Of a DNA stretch of 7,118 nucleotides, positions 1 to 5,021 are shown one piece after another. The notes beneath the pieces were generated by a model, which made no database searches, was not told the DNA's origin, and saw only the letters and a program-made list of their open reading frames with translations. Both the position numbers and the translations under genes were made by a program. The DNA comes from an uncultured Clostridia bacterium (GTDB taxonomy: Bacteria > Bacillota > Clostridia > Lachnospirales > Lachnospiraceae), in contig CAMONF010000016.1 in assembly GCA_946620335.1 (NCBI GenBank), forward strand, positions 1 through 7,118, in the 5' to 3' direction. Positions within the stretch are counted from its first letter, which is position 1; each line of letters opens with the position of its first letter.

Positions 1-983
1 CACCAGTGCAGGGCCCGCATCCAGTAGCAGTCAAAATGGAAGACCCGCATCGGGATATCCCGCTCCTGCATGCCTCCGATCATGCGCCCTGTGGTCTCCT
101 CGTCATAGAGCGGCTTAAAGCTGGTGGACAGCCAGAGACCGAAGCTCCAGGCCGGCGGCAGCGCAGGGCGCCCAGTCAGAGCCGTATAGGTCTTCAGGAT
201 ATCCGTAGGCCGCCGCCCATATATCAGATGATAGCGGAGCTGCTCGCCAGGTACAGCCAGACCCACAAACTCCACCTTCTCGGTCCCCACCTCGAAGGAA
301 ATGGGTCCGGTATGGTCCGCATACACGCCGTAGCCTTCGCTGGACATATAGAAGGGGATATTCTTGTAGCTCACATCGCTGGCGGTCCCGCCGTCCTCAT
401 TCCACATGGTGACAGACTGGCCGTTCTTCACGAAAGGCGTGAACCTCTCGCCGAAACCATAGATGGTCTCCCCCGGCTTCATGGAGAGCTCCGAGCTCAT
501 ATAAGGTTCGTAATCCGCCGCCAGGTAACGGCCGTCCGGCCTGTAGGAGGCCGGCTGCTTATTGACCCGCATGTAGGCCAGGTTCCTGAAACCGCAGGTG
601 GTCAGGACCCGCCCCTCCGCCTCGAAGGACACGAGCCAGCTGTCCCGCTTCACGCGTACAAGCATGTCGCCGGCCGTCATGATGGCTTCCTTTTCATTCA
701 CCCTGACCTTGACCGGGTCAGGGGACAAGGTGAGGGGTATGCGCGCTTCCTTCTCGTCGAAGCCCGCAAAGTGAGTCACGGTCACAGCGATATCATTGTG
801 CCCTGCGGAAATGAAATCAACCGTGAGCACCGTCAGGTCCAGCGCCTCCGCCCGGGACCTGATCGGCCGCTCAGGCGCTGTGACCCGCATGCCGCCGGGA
901 ATCTCTTCGACAGTAAAAGCCTGCGAAGCGTAGGAGGCCTGAACGCTCTCCCGCCGCAGCCAATACCCTTCCGTAAATCTCAT
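1..983 (-). CDS. yicI: Alpha-xylosidase, glycoside hydrolase family 31 (YicI type), 3' part cut off by window edge
   Basis: Cytoplasmic exo-enzyme that removes alpha-1,6-linked xylose from the non-reducing end of xyloglucan oligosaccharides or isoprimeverose. The 327 visible residues follow E. coli YicI (about 770 residues) from end to end: an N-terminal beta-sandwich with GETIYGFGERF (171-181) and NGQSVTMWNEDGGT (187-200), YKNIPFYM (206-213), then the start of the barrel at GRPALPPAWSFGLWLSTSF (271-289) and FHFDCYWM (315-322). Phe289 and Cys319 match YicI positions recalled as Phe277 and Cys307, which favour xylose over glucose. The catalytic aspartates lie beyond the left edge. There is no signal peptide. 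The ATG at 983 is chosen because GGAAGGAG ends seven bases before it. It is the last visible gene of a leftward set, 186 bases after the beta-galactosidase stop, and a terminator-like hairpin precedes its ribosome site. Family assignment is firm; substrate is known only by homology. Confidence 0.95.
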   Translation of the reverse strand, partial: MRFTEGYWLRRESVQASYASQAFTVEEIPGGMRVTAPERPIRSRAEALDLTVLTVDFISAGHNDIAVTVTHFAGFDEKEARIPLTLSPDPVKVRVNEKEAIMTAGDMLVRVKRDSWLVSFEAEGRVLTTCGFRNLAYMRVNKQPASYRPDGRYLAADYEPYMSSELSMKPGETIYGFGERFTPFVKNGQSVTMWNEDGGTASDVSYKNIPFYMSSEGYGVYADHTGPISFEVGTEKVEFVGLAVPGEQLRYHLIYGRRPTDILKTYTALTGRPALPPAWSFGLWLSTSFKPLYDEETTGRMIGGMQERDIPMRVFHFDCYWMRALHW

Positions 984-990
984 GGCTGCA

Positions 991-999
991 CTCCTTCCT
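991..999 (-). promoter_or_regulatory. Shine-Dalgarno sequence of the alpha-xylosidase gene
   Basis: AGGAAGGAG reads leftward and ends seven bases before the ATG at 983, fixing the start. It begins right after the U-tract of the hairpin at 1000-1039, so no room exists for a separate promoter between that hairpin and the gene. Seven of its bases (AGGAAGG, 993-999) are complementary to a CCTTCCT in the same transcript (1055-1061), so sequestration is possible. Confidence 0.85.
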
Positions 1000-1039
1000 A
1001 AAAACCCGGAAAGAGGATGGGATCCTCTTCCGGGTTTTT
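1000..1039 (-). terminator. Strong terminator-like hairpin abutting the alpha-xylosidase ribosome site (terminator or attenuator)
   Basis: Arms 1000-1018 and 1022-1039 form a long stem with one bulged A and a GGG loop (plus-strand numbering), with A5 on one side and T5 on the other, so it resembles an intrinsic terminator in both directions. Read leftward it follows the beta-galactosidase stop by about 130 bases and ends in a U5 tract directly against the Shine-Dalgarno sequence of the next gene. A simple end-of-operon terminator here would also silence the alpha-xylosidase, because no promoter can fit after it. It may therefore be an attenuator or a leaky terminator. Confidence 0.75.
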
Positions 1040-1046
1040 CTGATTT

Positions 1047-1075
1047 CCGGAAGCAGGAAGGTTTCCTTTTTCCGG
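1047..1075 (-). other. Imperfect hairpin in the leader between beta-galactosidase and alpha-xylosidase genes
   Basis: CCGGAA (1047-1052) pairs with TTCCGG (1070-1075). After a 2x2 internal loop, AGGAA (1055-1059) pairs with TTCCT (1063-1067) around a GGT loop. No T-tract follows, so it is not a terminator by itself. In the leftward transcript, the CCTTCCT at 1061-1055 could instead pair with the alpha-xylosidase Shine-Dalgarno sequence at 993-999. Its CCGGAA stem recurs in the neighbouring terminator-like hairpin and in the tandem repeats. Confidence 0.6.
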
Positions 1076-1152
1076 GTATTACTTATTGTCGGGAAAAGGG
1101 CAACCTGCTTTCCAGGTATTACTTATTGTCTGGAAAAAGGGCTACCCCGCTT
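1071..1152. repeat. Two tandem ~40-base repeats with hairpin potential
   Basis: Unit one is 1071-1110 and unit two is 1111-1152. Both contain the identical core GGTATTACTTATTGTC (1075-1090 and 1115-1130), and the rest differs by a few substitutions and two one-base insertions. A partial third unit starts TCCGG at 1153. Two folding modes compete. In one, the core is a loop closed by a TTTCCAG/CTGGAAA stem (perfect in unit two, with one mismatch in unit one). In the other, the segments between cores form hairpins (1092-1113 and 1132-1154) closed by GGAA/TTCC. There is no coding sequence here. The function is unknown: it could be an interspersed repeat family or a regulatory leader for the alpha-xylosidase gene. 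Confidence 0.8.
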
Positions 1153-1169
1153 CCGGACTTTGGCTGCTT

Positions 1170-2777
1170 TTATTTGTAATTGAAGCCCCTGTACCGCAGG
1201 ATCGTGGGCTCCTCGAACTTGAGGAAGGCCGTCTCATCGCCGTTCAGACGAATATCCATGACCCACTCGCCGTTCTCGAAATGGCCGGCCTCCATGTCCA
1301 GGATGTCCACATGGGGCTTTTCCGGATCGAGGGAGGTGAAAGCCAGCATGGCGTGTCCCACCAGCATATAGCCGCCGTTGTCCTCCGTCTGGACGCTAAG
1401 CACGACGCCGTTTTTCTTGTCGAGCATGGGCATGTCGAAAATCGTGAGCGCACCGATGCTGCCAAAGGTGACCATCTTGTGCTCCTTGTCCTCGGCGCAG
1501 GTGGCCTGGAGGGTCGGAGAGCCGTAATGCTCTGTGATGAGAGGCATCATGTTCTTCAGAGCATCGGCGTAGGCCTTGTACTCAGCGACCGACTGCGGTG
1601 TCTTCAGCGCCGGGTCATTCACGTCCATGCCGAAGAGGAAGCCCTGCATGGCATTGAAGGGCTCGCCCATCTCCTCAAACCCGAAGGGCGAATAGCACAT
1701 GGCGTGGTGGTGACCGACGCAATAGACCATTCTCGGAGCCGCATAGCTGTGGGTGGCGCACTCGGGGATAAAGAGGGGATTGCCGTTCTTGCGGTACTCC
1801 TCACAGACCTGGATGAAGGTAGGTACGTAGATATCCGGAGCATAGACGTCGATGGCCGGCGCGCAGAAGTCCCAGACCTCGTGCATTCTGGCGACCGGTC
1901 CGCCGCAGGGATAATCGCCCGGCTTGTCCGCGGCCTTGTTGAGCCAGCAGTTGCAGCTCATGGGCAGGTCGTAGGCCTGCTTGCCGGCCTCAGCGACCGC
2001 GTTGCAGTAGGAAGCCGTATAGAAGGTCTGGAAGACCTCATCGGCGACGGGACCGAAGACCTCCGCCCAGCTGCCTTCCTCGGCGCCCTGCTCCACCGCT
2101 TCCTTGACGTCCGGGGCCATGGATGCCGTATGGCTCTTCATATAGGAAATGAACTCAACCGGGACCGGCGCAGCAAATGCCTCATCCGCCGCGTCGCTGT
2201 GGTCTCTGGCCGCGCCCAGGAGGCCTGTTTCATTTTCCACCTGCACGCAGACAACCGTTGTCTCGAGCTCGTCGACTTCCTTGATGTGCTCCATGAGCCT
2301 GTGGAAGGCCCGGCAGTCCGCCTCCAGGGTGTTGGCGCAGAAGGCAGAGAGGGTGGAATAAGGTCTGCCATGGCCGCCCATGTTGCCGATGCTGGAGCGG
2401 TTCTCGCCCTTGACGACTTCCGCACGGCGGAATCTCTCCAGGTCGGTCTTGACCCAGGAGGGGGCGTACATGCACTCCGCGTTCTTCCAGGCGCCGAACC
2501 AGAGGAAGTTGATCTTGCCGCCCTTCTCTCTGGCCTGGGCGATGAGACCGTCCACGATCCGGAAATCAAAACACCCCTCCCAGGGTTCGATCATCTCCCA
2601 GGTCACCGGCAGGCAGAGGGCGTTCATTCCCAATGCCAGGGCCTTGTCCCAGACACCCTCCATGACCTTGACGGAGGAGGAGTTGGAGTTATGGACTTCG
2701 CCGGCCAGCATGACGAAGGGTTTATCGTTTACCATGAGGACCTTTGTGCTGCCTTGTTCTTTGATGTAAGCTCCCAT
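1170..2777 (-). CDS. Beta-galactosidase, GH35-like with DUF5597-type C-terminal region (Bgl35A type), 535 aa
   Basis: Predicted retaining beta-galactosidase of clan A. Characterised relatives of this DUF5597-bearing type (Cellvibrio Bgl35A, Xanthomonas/Caulobacter homologues) remove beta-galactose from xyloglucan side chains. Visible marks: the substrate-pocket opening PFVMLAGEVHNSNSSS (20-35), GMNALCLPVTWEMIEPWEG (50-68), VQVENETG (178-185) with Glu183 as likely acid/base, and LFIPECATHSY (335-345) with Glu339 as likely nucleophile. Residues from about 385 to the end form a beta-rich C-terminal part consistent with DUF5597. No signal peptide is present, so action is cytoplasmic. An upstream in-frame ATG at 2858 exists, but the ATG at 2777 is preferred because AAGGAG sits six bases before it and the extra 27 residues look unlike the family. 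The gene lies 90 bases behind the phosphoglucomutase gene. Family is clear; xyloglucan as the natural substrate is inferred. Confidence 0.9.
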   Translation of the reverse strand: MGAYIKEQGSTKVLMVNDKPFVMLAGEVHNSNSSSVKVMEGVWDKALALGMNALCLPVTWEMIEPWEGCFDFRIVDGLIAQAREKGGKINFLWFGAWKNAECMYAPSWVKTDLERFRRAEVVKGENRSSIGNMGGHGRPYSTLSAFCANTLEADCRAFHRLMEHIKEVDELETTVVCVQVENETGLLGAARDHSDAADEAFAAPVPVEFISYMKSHTASMAPDVKEAVEQGAEEGSWAEVFGPVADEVFQTFYTASYCNAVAEAGKQAYDLPMSCNCWLNKAADKPGDYPCGGPVARMHEVWDFCAPAIDVYAPDIYVPTFIQVCEEYRKNGNPLFIPECATHSYAAPRMVYCVGHHHAMCYSPFGFEEMGEPFNAMQGFLFGMDVNDPALKTPQSVAEYKAYADALKNMMPLITEHYGSPTLQATCAEDKEHKMVTFGSIGALTIFDMPMLDKKNGVVLSVQTEDNGGYMLVGHAMLAFTSLDPEKPHVDILDMEAGHFENGEWVMDIRLNGDETAFLKFEEPTILRYRGFNYK

Positions 2778-2783
2778 AAATGT

Positions 2784-2789
2784 CTCCTT
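2784..2789 (-). promoter_or_regulatory. Shine-Dalgarno sequence deciding the beta-galactosidase start
   Basis: AAGGAG, read leftward, is followed by a six-base spacer and the ATG at 2777. It makes this start more credible than the in-frame ATG at 2858, which lies only ten bases beyond the end of the preceding gene and has no comparable site. Confidence 0.85.
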
Positions 2790-2819
2790 ATGTGTGCTGC
2801 GTTGTATGTACCTTTTTAG

Positions 2820-2851
2820 GCCCTCAGGCCAAATGTTCTTCAGCCTGGGGC
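2820..2851 (-). other. Hairpin in the gap between phosphoglucomutase and beta-galactosidase genes
   Basis: GCCCTCAGGC (2820-2829) pairs with GCCTGGGGC (2843-2851), nine base pairs with one bulge and a 13-base loop. A smaller GGCC-TGAG-GGCC hairpin using the same first arm is an alternative. In the leftward direction it is followed by a run of A, not U, so it is unlikely to terminate. It may be a processing or stabilising element between operon genes, or have no role. The rest of the 90-base gap shows no convincing promoter. Confidence 0.4.
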
Positions 2852-2867
2852 ATTTCATCCGATTCGC

Positions 2868-4589
2868 TTATTCCACAGACTGGACCCGTGCCAGGACAGC
2901 CTTTTTTATGGCTTCATTTTTCGCCTTGGCGTCCTCGGCAGACTCCCCAAAGGCGTAAAAGTAGAATTTGATCTTGGGCTCCGTGCCGGAGGGGCGGATG
3001 GCGAACCAGCTGCCGTCAGTGAGGAAATCCCTCAGCACGTTGGAGGCCGGTATATCCTCATCTCCGCCGGTGTGGCTTCCCTTATATCCGTCGCTGTAAT
3101 CGATGGTCCGCACGATGGGACGGCCGGCCACCGAGGTGATAGGATCGCGCCGCAGGTCCTCCATCATCCGGCCGATCCTGGCTGCGCCCTCAAGGCCTTC
3201 GAGGATCAGGTTGGGTTCATCCTCGTTGCAGTAGCCGTACATGGCGTAGATCTCCTGAAGAACGTCGAAGAGGGTCTTGCCGTGCTTCCGGTAGTAGGCG
3301 GCCGCCTCGGCCACCAGCATGCCGGCGCTGATGCCGTCCTTGTCCCGGATGTCCTCGCAGGCCGCGTAGCCTACGGACTCCTCGTAGCCGAAAAGGTAGG
3401 TGAGACCCCGGGCATGGAGCTCTCCGATCCGCCCGCAGATGTTCTTGAAGCCGGTCAGTGCCTCCCACATCTCCACGCCGTAGGCGGCCGCGATCCGGCT
3501 GCTCAGGGTGCTGGTCACGATGGACTTGACCATGGCGCCGGCCTCAGGCAGGCTGCCTGCGTCCTTCCGGCCCTCCAGGATATAGTTGACCAGGATGTAG
3601 CCGGTCTGGTTTCCATTTAACGGGATATACTCGCCGGCGTCGTTCAGGATCTCGATGGCGAACCGGTCGGAATCCGGGTCCGTGGCCATGAGGAGCTCCG
3701 CGCCGGTCTTTCTGCCCAGCTCCTCGCTCATGGCGAAGGCCGCCGGGCTCTCCGGATTGGGGTAGCCCACCGTGGTGAAATTGGGATCCGGCAGGCGCTG
3801 CTCCTCGACTATATGCCAGTTGGTGAATCCCCGCCGCTTCAGCATCTCCGCGAAGGGGATGGAGCCGGCGCCGTTCAGCGGCGTGTAGACGAAGGGCAGG
3901 GAAAGATCGAGTTCGTCGCCTTCGTGGATGGCCAGGCTCACCACCTTGTCCAGGTATTCCTTGTCGCGCTCGGGCGGCAGGACCTCGATAAGGCCGGCGG
4001 CGACGCCCTCCTCGAAGGGCATTTCCTTGATTCCTTCAAAATAATCCAGCACGCGGATGCAGTCGTAAATGCCGGCCGCCACATCGCTGGATACCTGGCA
4101 TCCGTCCTCCCAGTATACCTTGTAGCCGTTGTAGTCCTTCGGATTATGGGAAGCCGTGATGTTGATTCCGGAAATAGTACCCATCCTCCGAATCAGGAAG
4201 GCCAGCTCCGGCGTCGGCCGCAGGTCGTCGAAGGTGAAGGCCTTGATGCCGTTGGCCGCCAGAATCCCGGCCGCCATCTTGGAGAACTCCTTCGAATAGT
4301 GTCTGGGGTCGTGGGCGATGACCACGCCCTTGTCCATGGCCTCTTTACCATGGGCGCAAATATAGTCGGCCAGACCCTGGGTAGCCCGGGCGACCACGTA
4401 CCGGTTCATACAGTTGGTGCCGGCCTTAAGCTTTCCCCGGAGACCGGCTGTGCCGAAAGCAAGCTCTCTCGCGAACCGCTCACGGATCTCCGCCTCGTCT
4501 CCCGCCACGGCCACAAGACCCTCGTACATGGGGTCTGCCGGGTCCATTCTTCTCAGCCATTCCTCGTATCTTTTCATTTCCTGACTCAT
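2868..4589 (-). CDS. pgcA: Phosphoglucomutase / phospho-sugar mutase (PgcA/PGM2 type), 573 aa
   Basis: Alpha-D-phosphohexomutase interconverting glucose-1-phosphate and glucose-6-phosphate (possibly other hexose phosphates) through a phosphoserine intermediate in the cytoplasm. All four signature sites are intact: ELAFGTAGLRGKL (42-54) at the N terminus, TASHNP (145-150) with phosphoserine Ser147, the metal loop DPDSDR (304-309), the sugar-binding loop GYEES (401-405), and the phosphate-binding loop RPSGTEPKIK (532-541). Length 573 agrees with Firmicute PgcA-type enzymes of about 580 residues. The ATG at 4589 follows AAGGAG with an eight-base spacer. It is the first gene of the leftward set, behind a TATAAT promoter, with the beta-galactosidase gene 90 bases downstream. 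In this setting it may feed Glc-1-P from galactose (Leloir route) or phosphorolysis into glycolysis; that link is inferred. Mutase family is certain, exact substrate less so. Confidence 0.94.
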   Translation of the reverse strand: MSQEMKRYEEWLRRMDPADPMYEGLVAVAGDEAEIRERFARELAFGTAGLRGKLKAGTNCMNRYVVARATQGLADYICAHGKEAMDKGVVIAHDPRHYSKEFSKMAAGILAANGIKAFTFDDLRPTPELAFLIRRMGTISGINITASHNPKDYNGYKVYWEDGCQVSSDVAAGIYDCIRVLDYFEGIKEMPFEEGVAAGLIEVLPPERDKEYLDKVVSLAIHEGDELDLSLPFVYTPLNGAGSIPFAEMLKRRGFTNWHIVEEQRLPDPNFTTVGYPNPESPAAFAMSEELGRKTGAELLMATDPDSDRFAIEILNDAGEYIPLNGNQTGYILVNYILEGRKDAGSLPEAGAMVKSIVTSTLSSRIAAAYGVEMWEALTGFKNICGRIGELHARGLTYLFGYEESVGYAACEDIRDKDGISAGMLVAEAAAYYRKHGKTLFDVLQEIYAMYGYCNEDEPNLILEGLEGAARIGRMMEDLRRDPITSVAGRPIVRTIDYSDGYKGSHTGGDEDIPASNVLRDFLTDGSWFAIRPSGTEPKIKFYFYAFGESAEDAKAKNEAIKKAVLARVQSVE

Positions 4590-4612
4590 CTTCGCATCTC
4601 CTTTACTCCTGA

Positions 4613-4626
4613 AAATGAATTCATTT
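4613..4626. repeat. 14-bp perfect palindrome AAATGAATTCATTT in the phosphoglucomutase leader
   Basis: A perfect palindrome lies between the predicted transcription start (about 4656) and the Shine-Dalgarno sequence (4598-4603) of the mutase gene. The same palindrome, within an 18-base exact match, occurs again at 7001-7018 inside the HD-domain gene. It could be an operator or a chance match; nothing in the window identifies a binding protein. Confidence 0.5.
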
Positions 4627-4662
4627 CCCGATCAGGCAGTTATGATAGAATTGTCTGTCAAC

Positions 4663-4671
4663 ATTATAACA
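4663..4671 (-). promoter_or_regulatory. Extended -10 promoter for the phosphoglucomutase / beta-galactosidase operon
   Basis: Read leftward the sequence is TGTTATAAT: a perfect TATAAT (4668-4663) with the TGn extension. No good -35 box lies 16-18 bases upstream, which is normal for extended -10 promoters. The predicted start is near 4656, giving a leader of about 65 bases before the ATG at 4589. The sequence TTGACAGACA follows immediately downstream and could be an operator. Confidence 0.65.
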
Positions 4672-4708
4672 CTGCCCCGCCTTTCTACGCCACATAAGAA
4701 TACAGAAG

Positions 4709-4750
4709 TCTGAAATCAGATAGTTCACCTGTGCAGGCCGGGCCGGTGAA
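4709..4750. other. Cluster of short inverted repeats in the divergent intergenic region
   Basis: TCTGA-AA-TCAGA (4709-4720) is a 12-base inverted repeat. It is followed by TTCACC (4724-4729) and GGTGAA (4745-4750), which frame a 15-base GC-rich centre. They lie 50-95 bases upstream of the predicted leftward transcription start, where an activator site could be. No known operator (cre, XylR, AraR) is matched, so the role is open. Confidence 0.35.
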
Positions 4751-4835
4751 TTCCACTATTCAGAATTATCAGCGTACCGCCGAAACAAAGCTTGTCCCGC
4801 ATGCTTAGCGATCATTCTTTTCAGGCACAGTAAGG

Positions 4836-4861
4836 GGAAGCCTCTGCCCGGAGGCCTTTCC
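4836..4861. other. Small hairpin in the divergent intergenic region
   Basis: GCCTC (4840-4844) pairs with GAGGC (4851-4855) around TGCCCG, extended by GGAA/TTCC with a two-base bulge. There is no U-tract on either side. Between about 4670 and 4925 the intergenic DNA otherwise shows no gene: the only leftward open frame I tried, 25 codons beginning with an ATG at 4803-4801, lacks a ribosome site. Confidence 0.3.
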
Positions 4862-4928
4862 GCAAATCGTATCCGGACCATATACAGGCATCCCGTAAAA
4901 AATGTCTTGTTATCCGCCTCAAGCATCG

Positions 4929-4957
4929 TGTACAAAGATTTCTTTCTGCTTTATAAT
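4929..4957 (+). promoter_or_regulatory. Sigma-A-like promoter of the GH43 gene
   Basis: TGTACA (4929-4934, four of six matches to TTGACA) and a perfect TATAAT (4952-4957) are separated by exactly 17 bases. The predicted start near 4964 gives a leader of about 58 bases. It is divergent from the leftward operon promoter, about 300 bases away, so the two units could share regulators but need not. Confidence 0.7.
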
Positions 4958-4958
4958 G

Positions 4959-4970
4959 GACCTGTAGGTC
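4959..4970. promoter_or_regulatory. Candidate operator over the GH43 transcription start
   Basis: GACCT-GT-AGGTC is a perfect 5-bp-arm inverted repeat starting one base after the -10 box and covering the predicted start site. Its position fits a repressor site. The arms are short and no regulator gene is in the window, so this is only a candidate. Confidence 0.4.
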
Positions 4971-5009
4971 TTATTTTGTCAGACACCTTGAAACTTCATG
5001 AATAATAAA

Positions 5010-5015
5010 AAGGAG
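5010..5015 (+). promoter_or_regulatory. Shine-Dalgarno sequence deciding the GH43 start
   Basis: AAGGAG with a six-base spacer precedes the ATG at 5022. The in-frame ATG at 4998 would place this ribosome site inside the coding sequence and add eight residues before the conserved family N terminus, so 5022 is the better start. Confidence 0.88.
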
Positions 5016-5021
5016 CAAACC

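Noticed and set aside
6..1001. Rightward open frame of 331 codons at the left edge
   Set aside because: It lies opposite the YicI-type alpha-xylosidase, which aligns residue by residue with the E. coli enzyme; the rightward product has no domain.
1060..1073. Similarity of GGTTTCCTTTTTCC to GGTTCCTTTTCC in the inverted repeat at 6696-6707, as evidence that both repeat regions are one family
   Set aside because: The match is short, low in complexity and needs two insertions; the rest of the elements does not align.
1047..1156. Known riboswitch or CRISPR array in the repeat-rich leader
   Set aside because: Only two full repeat units are present, there are no spacers of regular unique sequence, and no conserved core of a known riboswitch class was recognised.
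1086..2819. Long rightward open frame of 577 codons opposite the beta-galactosidase gene
   Set aside because: Its translation has no recognisable domain and is rich in His, Arg, Val and Gly as expected for the reverse reading of a GC-rich gene. The leftward frame carries complete GH35 catalytic motifs and a proper ribosome site.
3813..4697. Rightward open frames (3072-3620 and 3813-4697) opposite the mutase gene
   Set aside because: All four phosphohexomutase signatures are in the leftward frame; these are GC-driven shadows.
4726..4803. Leftward 25-codon open frame (starting MRDKLCFGG) as a possible leader peptide
   Set aside because: There is no Shine-Dalgarno sequence before its ATG, it lies upstream of the predicted operon transcription start, and there is no codon run typical of attenuator peptides.
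4590..5021. Catabolite-response (cre), XylR or AraR operators in the divergent region
   Set aside because: I scanned for the consensus patterns and found no acceptable match on either strand.
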